Source: Calditrichia bacterium
GTDB lineage: Bacteria; Calditrichota; Calditrichia; RBG-13-44-9
DNA length: 13,472 bases
Direction of reading: 5' to 3'
Assembly (NCBI GenBank): GCA_026991005.1
Contig: JALXCH010000481.1
Span: 1 to 13,472 of the forward strand
Both the position numbers and the translations under genes were made by a program. Under the pieces are notes generated by a model. The model ran no database searches. It was not told where the DNA came from and saw only the letters and a list, made by a program, of their open reading frames with translations. Shown one piece after another: positions 1 to 7,247 of this stretch. Each line of letters starts with the position of its first letter. The stretch's first letter is position 1.

Positions 1-808
1 GAATAATCTCCTGAAACTCCCGCACCACATCGTTTAACTGAAACGGCTTTTTAATTAATTCCAGGTAATGCACAAACTTATCGTGGCGAGAAAGCTGCAG
101 ATCTTCAATTTTATCCTTTAAAATCCCTTTCGCAGATTTAACCTCGAACACCTCTTTATTTTCTTCACTTTGAAGAAAAAGTAAAGCGCTTTTCGCCGTA
201 AACACACCCAGTGCGTGGAGCAAAGCCTGATTGACCAGACGCTCCAGATCCGTTTCGCTCATCACTTTAAAGCTGATTTCGAACAGGTTGTGCAAGTCGT
301 AAATTTTTTTCTGGAGCTGTTTGTTGGTTTCGGCAAGCACTTTATTTAGGCGCAGAATCTGCTGGTTGGCTTCGTCCAGTTCCCTGTTGCGATGCAATAA
401 AGTATCCTGCAGATTCTTCAGGCGCAACATGCTGCGAATTCGAGTGTGTAATTCCTCGAACTGAAACGGCTTGGTAATGTAATCGTCGGCACCCGCTTCC
501 ATGGCTGCCACTACATCCCGCACATCCTTCCGTGCAGTAACCATAATGATGGGCAGGTAATAATCCAACTCCTGATTCCGAATACGTTTGGTAGCACTGA
601 TACCATCCAGATTGGGCATCATCAAATCCATTAGCACAATATCAGGGCGTTCCTTCTGAATGATGTCCAGAACTTTTTCACTATCCAGACATTTTAATAC
701 TAAAAAATTTCGGCGCTTAAACTGAAATTCTACCAGTTTGTGAATGGAAGGATCATCATCCACAACTAAAACTTTGTACTTCCGGGATAAATGGTCAAAA
801 TCGTTCAT
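1..808 (-). CDS. Response regulator with receiver, coiled coil and GAF-like region (C-terminus off the window)
   Basis: Reading the minus strand from ATG at 808-806 gives 269 codons with no stop up to the window edge, so the gene is incomplete at its C-terminus. Residues 11-125 form a CheY-type receiver domain. The acidic pocket is D17/D18 in VLVVDDDP, the phosphoacceptor is D61 in IVLMDLMMPNLDG, the switch threonine is T91 in IIMVTARKD, and the conserved lysine is K113 in DDYITKPF. Residues ~128-172 are a heptad-like helix rich in L, N, Q and K, a probable signalling coiled coil. From ~172 on (LHNLFEISFKVMSETDLERLV) the sequence resembles the opening of a GAF sensor domain. The protein would be a cytoplasmic phosphorelay partner of a sensor kinase. 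Its output (another GAF, a cyclase or a phosphatase) cannot be seen. It is divergent from the 905 gene. No strong Shine-Dalgarno precedes the start. Confidence 0.9.
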   Translation of the reverse strand, partial: MNDFDHLSRKYKVLVVDDDPSIHKLVEFQFKRRNFLVLKCLDSEKVLDIIQKERPDIVLMDLMMPNLDGISATKRIRNQELDYYLPIIMVTARKDVRDVVAAMEAGADDYITKPFQFEELHTRIRSMLRLKNLQDTLLHRNRELDEANQQILRLNKVLAETNKQLQKKIYDLHNLFEISFKVMSETDLERLVNQALLHALGVFTAKSALLFLQSEENKEVFEVKSAKGILKDKIEDLQLSRHDKFVHYLELIKKPFQLNDVVREFQEII

Positions 809-847
809 ATCGGGATCTTAATCCATTATGTTAGAATTTACTTTAAA

Positions 848-877
848 TATAAAACATCTTTTGCTAAATTTTGACAA
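848..877 (-). promoter_or_regulatory. Candidate sigma70-type promoter for the response regulator
   Basis: On the minus strand, TTGTCA (877-872) and TTTATA (853-848) are separated by 18 bp and lie about 40 bp upstream of the response-regulator ATG. The divergent intergenic gap is only 96 bp, so a promoter in each direction must fit here. I saw no convincing plus-strand pair for the 905 gene. This is pattern matching only. Confidence 0.35.
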
Positions 878-904
878 TAATATAGTTTAACAAAAAGGAA
901 TCGC

Positions 905-1342
905 ATGAGACGTATTATCGGAAAAGCAGCGGGAATCATTATAGTATTTTTATTCATCCTTTCGGTTACGTTTGCGCTATTAACCTGCAAAAACGATTCG
1001 ACCAAACCGAATAATGATGAATTTAATTATCCTGATTCGAATTTGAGTTTCACCAATCACATTTACCCAATTTTTTTACGGGATTGTGCTGTGAGCGATT
1101 GCCATCAAACCGGTAATCCTGCATCGGGGCTGGATCTGGAGACCACCACGCCTAATTTTATTGGGCAGCGGCACGGACTTACCGTGTTCCCCAACGATGC
1201 CGACCACAGTCCGCTTTACCTGGTTCTTATCGCGCCTTATGGAGGAACGCCGCGCATGCCGCTGAACCGTATGCAGCTCCCCATGGAAAAGATTAAAGCC
1301 ATCCGAACCTGGATTAACGAAGGTGCTTCGATTAATAATTAA
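905..1342 (+). CDS. Small anchored c-type-cytochrome-like protein (planctomycete cytochrome domain) with CX4CH motif
   Basis: A 145-aa envelope protein. Residues 1-27 are a basic-then-hydrophobic leader, followed by C28 in LLTC. This could be a lipoprotein cysteine, though T at -1 is not the canonical G/A/S. The rest resembles the PSCyt1 cytochrome-like domain. It has IYPIFLRDC near the N-terminus, 'GLDLETT', an 'SPLYLVL' segment, the Met-containing GGTPRMPL (M118, a possible axial ligand) and a closing helix IKAIRTWINEGA. In that family the heme site is normally CxxCH. Here it reads C61-AVSD-C66-H67, i.e. CX4CH, a spacing known from some multiheme cytochromes such as tetraheme c3. Heme attachment is therefore plausible but not certain. 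An AAAAGGAA ribosome-binding site lies 4 nt before the ATG. The stop is 14 nt before hisS, suggesting co-transcription, with no obvious functional link. Role in electron transfer is inferred. Confidence 0.8.
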   Translation: MRRIIGKAAGIIIVFLFILSVTFALLTCKNDSTKPNNDEFNYPDSNLSFTNHIYPIFLRDCAVSDCHQTGNPASGLDLETTTPNFIGQRHGLTVFPNDADHSPLYLVLIAPYGGTPRMPLNRMQLPMEKIKAIRTWINEGASINN

Positions 1343-1356
1343 AGAAAGGGTGAAGA

Positions 1357-2697
1357 TTGAAACCGAAAATCAAGCCGCGCATCTACAAAGGAACCCGGGA
1401 TTTTTTACCGGAACAGATGATAAAACGCAACTACGTCATTAACATCATTAAAGAAATTTTTGAGGAATTCGGATTCGAGCCGCTGGAAACGCCCACCATC
1501 GAACTCTGGGAAACCCTCTCTGGAAAATACGGAGAAGAAGGGGATCGCCTGACCTACCGCTTTATCGACCGCGGCCAGCGGGAAGTGGGATTACGGTACG
1601 ACCTCACCGTTCCGCTCTCGCGGGTGGTAGCCATGTATCCCAATATTCCCAAACCGTTCAAACGTTACCAGATTCAGCCGGTGTGGCGGGCGGACAAACC
1701 GCAGAAAGGGCGCTTCCGCGAATTCTACCAGTGCGATGTGGATATTGTGGGCAGTCCCTCCGTGCTGGCCGATGCCGAAATTATTGCCGTGATTTACCAC
1801 GTGCTGCAAAAGCTGCAATTCCGTAAATTTAAGATTCGTATTAACAGCCGCAAAATTTTAAGTGGAATCACCGAAATCTCCGGTGCAGGTAATGAAGCCG
1901 ACGTGGAGGTGAGCCGCGCCATCGATAAGCTGGATAAAATTGGTCTGGAAGGAGTGCGTCAGGAATTGCTTAAACGGGGCATTTCGCCGGAAGGAACGGA
2001 ACGCATTCTGGATATTTTAAACATCTCGGGAAGCAACACCGAAAAGCTGGAACAAACCGCTCGACTGTTGCAAAGCAGTGCCACAGGCAGCGCAGGGGTG
2101 CAGGAGATTCAGGAACTGTTCCGTTTTCTGGAACTTTACGAAATTCCCGATGAATTTCTCATGTTCGACCTGTATCTGGCGCGGGGATTGGATTACTACA
2201 CCGGCCCCATTTTCGAAACGGTGGTGGAAGAGCCACGCATCGGAAGCATTACCGGCGGAGGCCGCTATGATAAACTGATTGGATTGTTTTCGGGTCAGGA
2301 GCATCCCGCCACTGGCAGCAGCATTGGTCTGGAACGCATCATCACGGTAATGGATGAATTGAATATGTTTCCGCCCGATCTACGTACCCCGGTACAGGTG
2401 CTGGTCACGGTATTCGATGCCGAAACCCTCCCCTACTCCATCCGGATTGCCAACCGGTTACGCCAGGCGGGAATTCGTACCGATTTGTACACGGGAAAAG
2501 CGAAGTTGCGTGGGCAGTTTGGCCTGGCTAACGATAAAGGAATTCCCCTGGTGGTTATTGCCGGACCGGACGAACAGGAAGCGCAGCAGGTGAACATCAA
2601 AGATATGCGGCGAGGCGAGCAAATTGCGGTTCCGCTGGAGAAATTAGTAGAGCAGATAAAAGTGATGCTCACCAAATTCGGCAAAACCGATGGCTAA
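1357..2697 (+). CDS. hisS: Histidyl-tRNA synthetase (class II)
   Basis: A 446-aa cytoplasmic enzyme that charges tRNA-His with histidine using ATP. The N-terminal signature is GTRDFLPEQ (12-20). The motif-2 region runs from ~103 to 130 (RYQIQPVWRADKPQKGRFREF), the histidine-binding segment is RGLDYYTG (276-283), and motif 3 is ATGSSIGLERI (318-328). An anticodon-binding HGTP fold follows (~345-440), which argues against the shorter HisZ paralogue. The substrate-pocket segment LRYDLTVPLSR (79-89) resembles the archaeal/eukaryotic-like branch of HisRS, not the LRPEGTA form of E. coli. Translation must start at TTG 1357: the next ATG is at codon 21, beyond the conserved GTRDFLP. AAAGAAAGGGTGA just upstream supplies the ribosome-binding site. 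The stop overlaps the start of the methyltransferase gene by 8 nt. The gene is GC-richer than the accessory genes downstream. Confidence 0.97.
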   Translation: MKPKIKPRIYKGTRDFLPEQMIKRNYVINIIKEIFEEFGFEPLETPTIELWETLSGKYGEEGDRLTYRFIDRGQREVGLRYDLTVPLSRVVAMYPNIPKPFKRYQIQPVWRADKPQKGRFREFYQCDVDIVGSPSVLADAEIIAVIYHVLQKLQFRKFKIRINSRKILSGITEISGAGNEADVEVSRAIDKLDKIGLEGVRQELLKRGISPEGTERILDILNISGSNTEKLEQTARLLQSSATGSAGVQEIQELFRFLELYEIPDEFLMFDLYLARGLDYYTGPIFETVVEEPRIGSITGGGRYDKLIGLFSGQEHPATGSSIGLERIITVMDELNMFPPDLRTPVQVLVTVFDAETLPYSIRIANRLRQAGIRTDLYTGKAKLRGQFGLANDKGIPLVVIAGPDEQEAQQVNIKDMRRGEQIAVPLEKLVEQIKVMLTKFGKTDG

Positions 2698-3478
2698 ATC
2701 TCAAGACTCTCCCCGGGCAAAAGAGACAATGCGCATCCGCCGGGACAATGTGTATTTTGTGCTGGTGGAACCTCACACTCCGGGAAATATCGGAGCTGCC
2801 GCCCGCGCGATTAAAACCATGGGGTTCCGCCATCTCCTGCTGGTGAATCCGGCAGACCACCTGAGCGAAGAAGCACGCTGGATGGCCCATGCCTCACTGG
2901 ATATTCTGGAAAACGCGCAAATTTTTTCCTCTCTGCAAGAAGCCGTTAAAAACACCTATTTTGTGGTGGGCACTACCCAGCGGGAACGGGGTTTTCATCT
3001 GCCCTATTACACCCCCAAAGAGCTGGCACGAAAAATCATTCCCATCACTCAGGATTATCCCATTGCGATTGTCTTCGGGCGTGAGAAAACGGGATTGACC
3101 AACGAAGAGCTGGCCCATTGCGATGCCATCTCCACCATTCCTGCACACACCCGCCATCCCTCGCTTAATCTGGCTCAGGCAGTGATGGTGTACAGTTACG
3201 AGTTTTACCAGGCTTCTTACGAGGACATCAAAACCTACCAGTGGAAGCTGGCCAGTCACGGCGAGCTGGAAGCTCTTTACCAGCACATGCGCCGCAGCCT
3301 GGAACTGGTGAACTTTCAGCCCATCGATAGCTGGGAAAATTTTCAGGTACGGTTTAGCCGACTAATGGGGCGGGCACAGGCCGAAAAACGCGATGTGCGG
3401 GTGTGGCACAAAATTTTCGATTCTTTTGAAGAATACATTGCTCAACTGCAGAAAGAAGGCAAAAAGCCGGGGAAATAG
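2690..3478 (+). CDS. trmJ: TrmJ-like tRNA 2'-O-methyltransferase (SpoU/SPOUT family)
   Basis: A 262-aa SAM-dependent RNA methyltransferase with the trefoil-knot SPOUT fold. By family it most resembles TrmJ, which 2'-O-methylates nucleotide 32 in the tRNA anticodon loop. The three SpoU motifs are present: motif 1 NIGAAARAIKTMGF (33-46, with the conserved Arg at 39), motif 2 VFGREKTGLTNEEL (128-141) and motif 3 PSLNLAQAVMVYSYE (157-171). A helical C-terminal tail (~180-262) matches TrmJ length (246 aa in E. coli) better than the short TrmL proteins. The start at 2690 overlaps the hisS stop (ATGGCTAA), so translation is probably coupled; no Shine-Dalgarno is visible. An alternative ATG at 2729 (MRIRRDNVYFVLVEP) would remove 13 residues absent from E. 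coli TrmJ and is a credible true start. Exact target nucleotide is inferred. Confidence 0.9.
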   Translation: MAKSQDSPRAKETMRIRRDNVYFVLVEPHTPGNIGAAARAIKTMGFRHLLLVNPADHLSEEARWMAHASLDILENAQIFSSLQEAVKNTYFVVGTTQRERGFHLPYYTPKELARKIIPITQDYPIAIVFGREKTGLTNEELAHCDAISTIPAHTRHPSLNLAQAVMVYSYEFYQASYEDIKTYQWKLASHGELEALYQHMRRSLELVNFQPIDSWENFQVRFSRLMGRAQAEKRDVRVWHKIFDSFEEYIAQLQKEGKKPGK

Positions 3479-3986
3479 TGCCTGCCACCTGCTTCAAATT
3501 TGGCTTAATGAAAACCGGGATGGGAGACAGAACAAACGAGCACATTTTAAGATGCAGAGATCTCGATGAGATTAAGAGCTTCATTGACAGAACACCGCCC
3601 GGTTGCCCCATTATCCCGCGTACAGGTCGATTGATTTTGCGGTAAAAGTGAAATTTCAGGATGAAAGCCATTGACACATGGCTTAACAAAAAGAAGGGAA
3701 CTTCGGCATTTAAAGAGAATTCCTTTCCGTGAAGACAATCTGAAATCCGATAATCCGCGAGAACCCGATTGAATTATTTTTTCCTGCAATTTAGAAATAG
3801 GAAAGTTTCGAAGAGTGCAAACATCCTCGAAAATATTAAAACGGACCGTCTTAAAAAATTGGCCGGGGACCACATCCGCATAAAAAGATTTTGCTCTTTA
3901 AAGGTTTCTTTTTTAATATCTCCCGGAAGCGTTTCAGGTAATTTGAGCATTGGAAAATTTACAGGTAAAAAAAGAAAGGCAAAAAT
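3479..3986. other. 508-bp gene-free interval
   Basis: No frame on either strand gives a recognisable protein. The plus strand is broken by stops, and the minus-strand open frames show no family resemblance and no good start signal. The only structure I can point to is a 7-bp perfect inverted repeat, AAGCCAT at 3665-3671 and ATGGCTT at 3678-3684, around a 6-nt loop. It has no T-run on the plus side, so it is not a convincing terminator. The interval separates the GC-richer hisS/trmJ block from the AT-richer accessory genes. It could be an eroded gene or the leader of the next transcript. Confidence 0.5.
3891..3919 (+). promoter_or_regulatory. Candidate promoter for the PRiA4_ORF3-like gene
   Basis: TTGCTC (3891-3896) and TAATAT (3914-3919) are separated by 17 bp and lie about 70 bp upstream of the ATG at 3987. 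Both boxes deviate from consensus (three and four matches of six), so this is a weak call. Confidence 0.25.
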
Positions 3987-4451
3987 ATGGCTGTGTATCG
4001 ATTTAAAGTAGCTTTAGATTTCAACAAACGGATTTACCGGCACATTGAGATTTTAGATTCCCAGACTCTGGACGATTTCCATTGGGCTATTTATCACGCG
4101 TTCGATCGCGAGGATCCTCATCTTTATTCATTTTATCTTACCGGAAGAGCCACGAAAAGTCTTTACCGGCGGCGCCAGGCACTGGAATTTACCGACCCGA
4201 TGGCTTTAGAAGATGACGAGTTTTCCTTCTTCTATCAGAAAGAGAAGTACGACGCCTCCCAGACCAGAATCAGAGATCTGGGACTTTGGGAAAAGGATAA
4301 GATGTACTATCTGTTTGATTTTGGCGATGAATGGTGGCACGAAATTACGCTTCTAAAAATCACCGACACAAAAGAAACCGGAGGTTATCCGCGCGTTGTT
4401 AAAATTGCGGGAGCATCGCCACCTCAGTACCCGGAGTATGATGAGGAATAG
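3987..4451 (+). CDS. PRiA4_ORF3-like domain protein
   Basis: A 154-aa soluble protein with the PRiA4_ORF3 (IS1096 TnpR-like) fold. This is named from an Agrobacterium plasmid ORF, and its biochemical role is unknown. Seen in the sequence: an N-terminal strand of the type YRFKVALD, the segment LDDFHWAIYHAF (28-39) typical of the family's first helix, and the family hallmark YLFDFGDEWWHEITLLKI (108-125). It ends in GASPPQYPEYDEE, where many relatives have a longer CPPEDCGG-type tail, so this is a short version. There is no DNA-binding or catalytic motif I recognise. AGAAAGG about 8 nt upstream of the ATG supports the start. The next gene begins 168 nt downstream in the same direction. The gene is not obviously part of a transposon, despite the family name; no transposase is nearby. 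Confidence 0.8.
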   Translation: MAVYRFKVALDFNKRIYRHIEILDSQTLDDFHWAIYHAFDREDPHLYSFYLTGRATKSLYRRRQALEFTDPMALEDDEFSFFYQKEKYDASQTRIRDLGLWEKDKMYYLFDFGDEWWHEITLLKITDTKETGGYPRVVKIAGASPPQYPEYDEE

Positions 4452-4579
4452 TGATTCCGGCAACTATACAACTTTCTATTAAGAATAGAAACTTTTTGCC
4501 TAAAGTTTGCATTTGCAGTGGAAGATTAGTAAATTGTTTGCAGCTTTTGCGGGAGGTTTTATTGTAGGTCGCTAATTTT

Positions 4580-4610
4580 CATTCGTGCTTATTCGTGTAA
4601 TTCGTGGTTA
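4580..4610 (+). repeat. TTCGTG-triplet intergenic repeat (copy 1)
   Basis: Three ATTCGTG/TTCGTG words at roughly 9-10-bp spacing (4582, 4592, 4601) lead into GGTTA, ending 9 bp before the ATG of the DUF4143 gene. The same arrangement recurs at 9959-9988 with one TTCGTG changed to TTTGTG. Both copies have the same orientation relative to the following plus-strand gene. I cannot assign a function. Confidence 0.7.
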
Positions 4611-4619
4611 AATTTTATT

Positions 4620-5894
4620 ATGGATCGTCACACGCTCATTTCCATTATCTTAGATCAAAGGGAATATTATCAAAACTTTCAATTTATTCCCCGGCTGGAC
4701 GATTTAAAAATCTCCCAAGGCAAGGAAATTACCATCATATCCGGAATACGACGTTGCGGAAAATCCACTTTACTCCAGGAGATAAGGACAAAAAATAAAG
4801 AATCCGATTATTTTTTGAATTTTGATGATGAACGTTTAATTCAGTTTACAGTAGAAGATTTTCAACTTCTTTACGAAGTTTTTATCGAGTTATTCGGTGA
4901 ACAATCCACATTTTATTTTGACGAAATCCAGAATGTAAAAAACTGGGAACGATTTGTACGCCGGCTTTATGATACCGGTAAAAAAGTTTATCTTACCGGT
5001 TCCAATGCTTCCATGCTGAGCAGAGAACTGGGTACCCATTTAACCGGTCGTTATATTCAATATGAACTTTTTCCATTTTCGTTTAAAGAGTTTTTGAAAT
5101 TAAACCAGGTCAATTATACCCCGGAAGATTTCTTTAAGACAACTGGAAAATCGAACTTAAAAAAATGGTTTAATCAATATTTTAAAGCTGGCGGATTTCC
5201 GGAATATTTGCAAAACAGGAACAGAGACTATCTGAAATCCCTTTATGAAAGCATTTTATATCGGGATGTTCTGGTGCGCAACAAGTTGACAAACGAGAAG
5301 GAAATTCTTGAGCTCATGTACTATTTATCCAGTAACATCAGTCGCTTGGCCAGCTACAACAGCCTGAAAAACATCATAGGGGTAAAAAATGCCACCACGG
5401 TAAAGCGCTATCTGGAATATCTCCAGAATACCTATTTATTGTTCCTGGTTAATAAATTCGACTATTCCTTAAAAAAGCAGTTGTTAAACCCCAAAAAAGT
5501 TTATCTAATTGATAATGCTTTAGCGAATGAGATTGGTTTTCATACCTCAGAAGATAACGGGTACTTGCTGGAAAATTTGGTTTTTATTGAATTAAGACGA
5601 CGGGGAAAACAGGTTTATTATTTCAAAAACAATTTCGAATGTGATTTTTTAATTCGGGAGAAAAACAAAATTACTGCAGCCATCCAGGTAAGCTGGTCGC
5701 TGGAAAACAGCAAAACAAAGGAACGTGAGATTGCCGGTTTAAAAAAGGCCATGGAAGCATTTGGTCTGGATGAAGGTCTCATTTTAACGGAGAATGAATC
5801 CGAAATTTTAAAATGGGATAAAAGAAATATCAGAGTTTTACCCGTGTGGCAATGGCTTTTGCAGGAAGAAAATGAACAGTCATCAAACAGTTAG
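4620..5894 (+). CDS. AAA-type ATPase with DUF4143 C-terminal domain
   Basis: A 424-aa protein of the widespread 'ATP-binding protein, DUF4143' family. An AAA_14 P-loop domain comes first: Walker A GIRRCGKST (42-50), Walker B STFYFDEIQNV (96-106) and a sensor-like VYLTGSNASML (123-133), with LTGRYIQYELFPFSFKEF (141-158) typical of the family. A winged-helix-like segment follows (~225-300). The C-terminal domain ends in NFECDFLIREKNKITAAIQVSWSL, where D-x(n)-QVS sits at the position of a PD-(D/E)xK-like core but with Q for E. Nuclease activity is therefore doubtful. Cellular role is unknown; members often behave as mobile accessory genes. A sampled 60-nt stretch (5161-5220) has about 32% G+C, against about 62% at 1681-1740 in hisS, which is consistent with transfer. 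No Shine-Dalgarno precedes the ATG, and the upstream repeat almost touches the start. Confidence 0.92.
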   Translation: MDRHTLISIILDQREYYQNFQFIPRLDDLKISQGKEITIISGIRRCGKSTLLQEIRTKNKESDYFLNFDDERLIQFTVEDFQLLYEVFIELFGEQSTFYFDEIQNVKNWERFVRRLYDTGKKVYLTGSNASMLSRELGTHLTGRYIQYELFPFSFKEFLKLNQVNYTPEDFFKTTGKSNLKKWFNQYFKAGGFPEYLQNRNRDYLKSLYESILYRDVLVRNKLTNEKEILELMYYLSSNISRLASYNSLKNIIGVKNATTVKRYLEYLQNTYLLFLVNKFDYSLKKQLLNPKKVYLIDNALANEIGFHTSEDNGYLLENLVFIELRRRGKQVYYFKNNFECDFLIREKNKITAAIQVSWSLENSKTKEREIAGLKKAMEAFGLDEGLILTENESEILKWDKRNIRVLPVWQWLLQEENEQSSNS

Positions 5895-6070
5895 TTAAAC
5901 AGAGCAACAAAAAACATAAGAATCGTTTTAACTGTAGAGAATCGGTTAATCACCCGATAATGTTGTAAAATCTGTTCCGGATGAATTGTGGACGCGGTAT
6001 GGGCACAATCTAATTTCAAACGCCATTCAATTTAGGTATCACAATTCTTCCTGAGAAAATAAACCAAATT

Positions 6071-6125
6071 GGCGATAGAACGAGGATTTGACCTGATGAT
6101 AACCGTTCCTGCTCGTTCTATCGCC
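6071..6125. terminator. Perfect 14-bp inverted repeat between convergent genes; possible terminator
   Basis: GGCGATAGAACGAG (6071-6084) is mirrored exactly by CTCGTTCTATCGCC (6112-6125) around 27 nt. AGGA/TCCT can extend the pairing inside with a bulge. It lies between the 3' ends of the DUF4143 gene (5894) and the stress operon (6157). Read on the minus strand, the stem is followed by a T-rich run (AATTTGGTTTATTTT), which would suit termination of the stress operon. The plus side lacks a T-run. The long loop is unusual for an intrinsic terminator, so a REP- or MITE-like palindrome is an alternative. Confidence 0.45.
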
Positions 6126-6156
6126 CACTCAATTAATTGTTGGGCAACACCTTTCG

Positions 6157-6678
6157 TTATTTCATAAAGCCGTGATGACAGCCTTTACCTTTGCCCATGG
6201 GCTTTTTGCCGTGGGGATGCATTCCGCCATGATGCATTCCACCCATCCCTTTACCGCTTAAAATCATGGCATCGAATTTTTTCTTCTGGGAGTCATCCAG
6301 CAAAGCGCGCACTTTTGTGAGGTGCTCGGCACGGATGGTGGCCATCTGTACCCGAATATCGCTAATTTCTTTGATTTTAGCTTTAATTTTACCCATATCC
6401 GGTTTGTCTGCGGTAAGTAAAAGCTTCAGTTCATTGCGCTTGGCAACAACCTGGCTTCGCAAGGGCAGCATCTTCTTTTGCATATCCAGGCGTAAATTGG
6501 CGAGCTGATCCAGTTGGGTTTCCGTTAACCCCAGGGCAGCACCCAGGCGCGGCATCGCGGGAAGCTCATTCATCATGGGGCCCATGGCTCCCGGTGGCAT
6601 CTGGGGTCCTGGTTGAGCCAGGGCAATATTCAACATAAAAATAAACAACAAACTACTGAGAGCCAGAATCTTTCTCAT
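6157..6678 (-). CDS. Secreted Spy/CpxP/ZraP-like chaperone or metal-binding protein
   Basis: A 173-aa precursor with a clear signal peptide (1-21, cleavage after ALA before Q22). The mature part is mostly helical and carries LTxxQ-type motifs: LTETQ at 51-55 and LLDDSQKKKFD at 127-137. These mark the Spy/CpxP/ZraP fold of periplasmic ATP-independent chaperones and zinc-responsive proteins. The C-terminal tail is rich in His, Met and one Cys (HHGGMHPHG around 149-157, GCHHG at 166-170). It looks like a metal-binding extension, as in ZraP-type proteins. The start is firm: AGGAGG lies 5 nt before the ATG, and the ATG overlaps the TGA of the upstream gene (ATGA). It is the last gene of the sigma-factor operon, so its expression is probably raised when the sigma factor is released. 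Which metal or stress it meets is not visible. Confidence 0.85.
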   Translation of the reverse strand: MRKILALSSLLFIFMLNIALAQPGPQMPPGAMGPMMNELPAMPRLGAALGLTETQLDQLANLRLDMQKKMLPLRSQVVAKRNELKLLLTADKPDMGKIKAKIKEISDIRVQMATIRAEHLTKVRALLDDSQKKKFDAMILSGKGMGGMHHGGMHPHGKKPMGKGKGCHHGFMK

Positions 6679-7247
6679 GGCATCCTCCTTTGTGGTTTTG
6701 GTTGATGAAATGGTTTATTGGGAAAGGTATCATTCAAGTTTAGTTCCGGGGGAATAGGCTCGCTTGGGAATCGCGGGGCATGCATCCCGGGGCGATGCCA
6801 GTAAAATCCACCGACCCGTTCCAGCATACGATAAAATTCCTGTCGCTGCACTGGGGGCAGGATGTGCCGGGTACGATAAAGCATCTCCAGCCCCTTCCGC
6901 TCGATTCGCCCCCGATAAATGCTTATGGAATCCAGCTTCCGGGCCAGAAGAGCGGTATCCACGGTGTCCTGCTTCAGCATTTCCAGAATTTCCCGGCGGA
7001 GGGTAAAAATGGCCTCCCGATCCCCGGCAATTTCCTCCAGAAACTGCTGATGCAGCTCCCGCATCTTTTCCCGTTGTTCCGGAGTAAAGCGGGGATGATG
7101 GCGCATCCAGTGTTCCCGCATCATGGGAGGCATCATCATCGGCGGCCTCTGGGGTGCCATCCAGCGAAAATAAACATAGCTCCCGATGGTCACCAGATTT
7201 AACACAATTAAAAATACCAGAATTCCTGCTAAAATTTTAATCTTCAT
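6675..7247 (-). CDS. Membrane-anchored Spy/CnrR-like metal-sensor-type protein
   Basis: A 190-aa protein with a short cytoplasmic start, one transmembrane helix (~4-25) and a periplasmic helical region. After the helix comes a Met/His-rich linker (PPMMMPPMM at 35-43 and EHWMRHH at 45-51). A helical hairpin follows, beginning FTPEQREKMRELHQQFLEEI (54-73), the LTxxQ-like signature of the CnrR/ZraP 'heavy-metal resistance' group. A Pro-rich tail ends the protein. Related membrane-anchored proteins sense metal and tune an ECF sigma/anti-sigma pair (CnrX is the precedent); that role here is inferred. I place the start at ATG 7247, because GAGGA lies 8 nt upstream. A TTG at 7262 extends the frame by five residues but has no such signal. 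The start overlaps the anti-sigma stop by 11 nt, and its own stop overlaps the next gene by 4 nt, so the three are translationally coupled. Confidence 0.82.
   Translation of the reverse strand: MKIKILAGILVFLIVLNLVTIGSYVYFRWMAPQRPPMMMPPMMREHWMRHHPRFTPEQREKMRELHQQFLEEIAGDREAIFTLRREILEMLKQDTVDTALLARKLDSISIYRGRIERKGLEMLYRTRHILPPVQRQEFYRMLERVGGFYWHRPGMHAPRFPSEPIPPELNLNDTFPNKPFHQPKPQRRMP

Noticed and set aside
3769..4011. 80-codon plus-strand frame overlapping the PRiA4_ORF3-like gene start
   Set aside because: TTG start, no family resemblance, and it runs into the well-supported gene in another frame.
3987..4451. Transposon resolvase (the family is sometimes labelled IS1096 TnpR)
   Set aside because: No serine or tyrosine recombinase motifs, no terminal repeats and no transposase nearby. 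Only the domain-family name suggests it.
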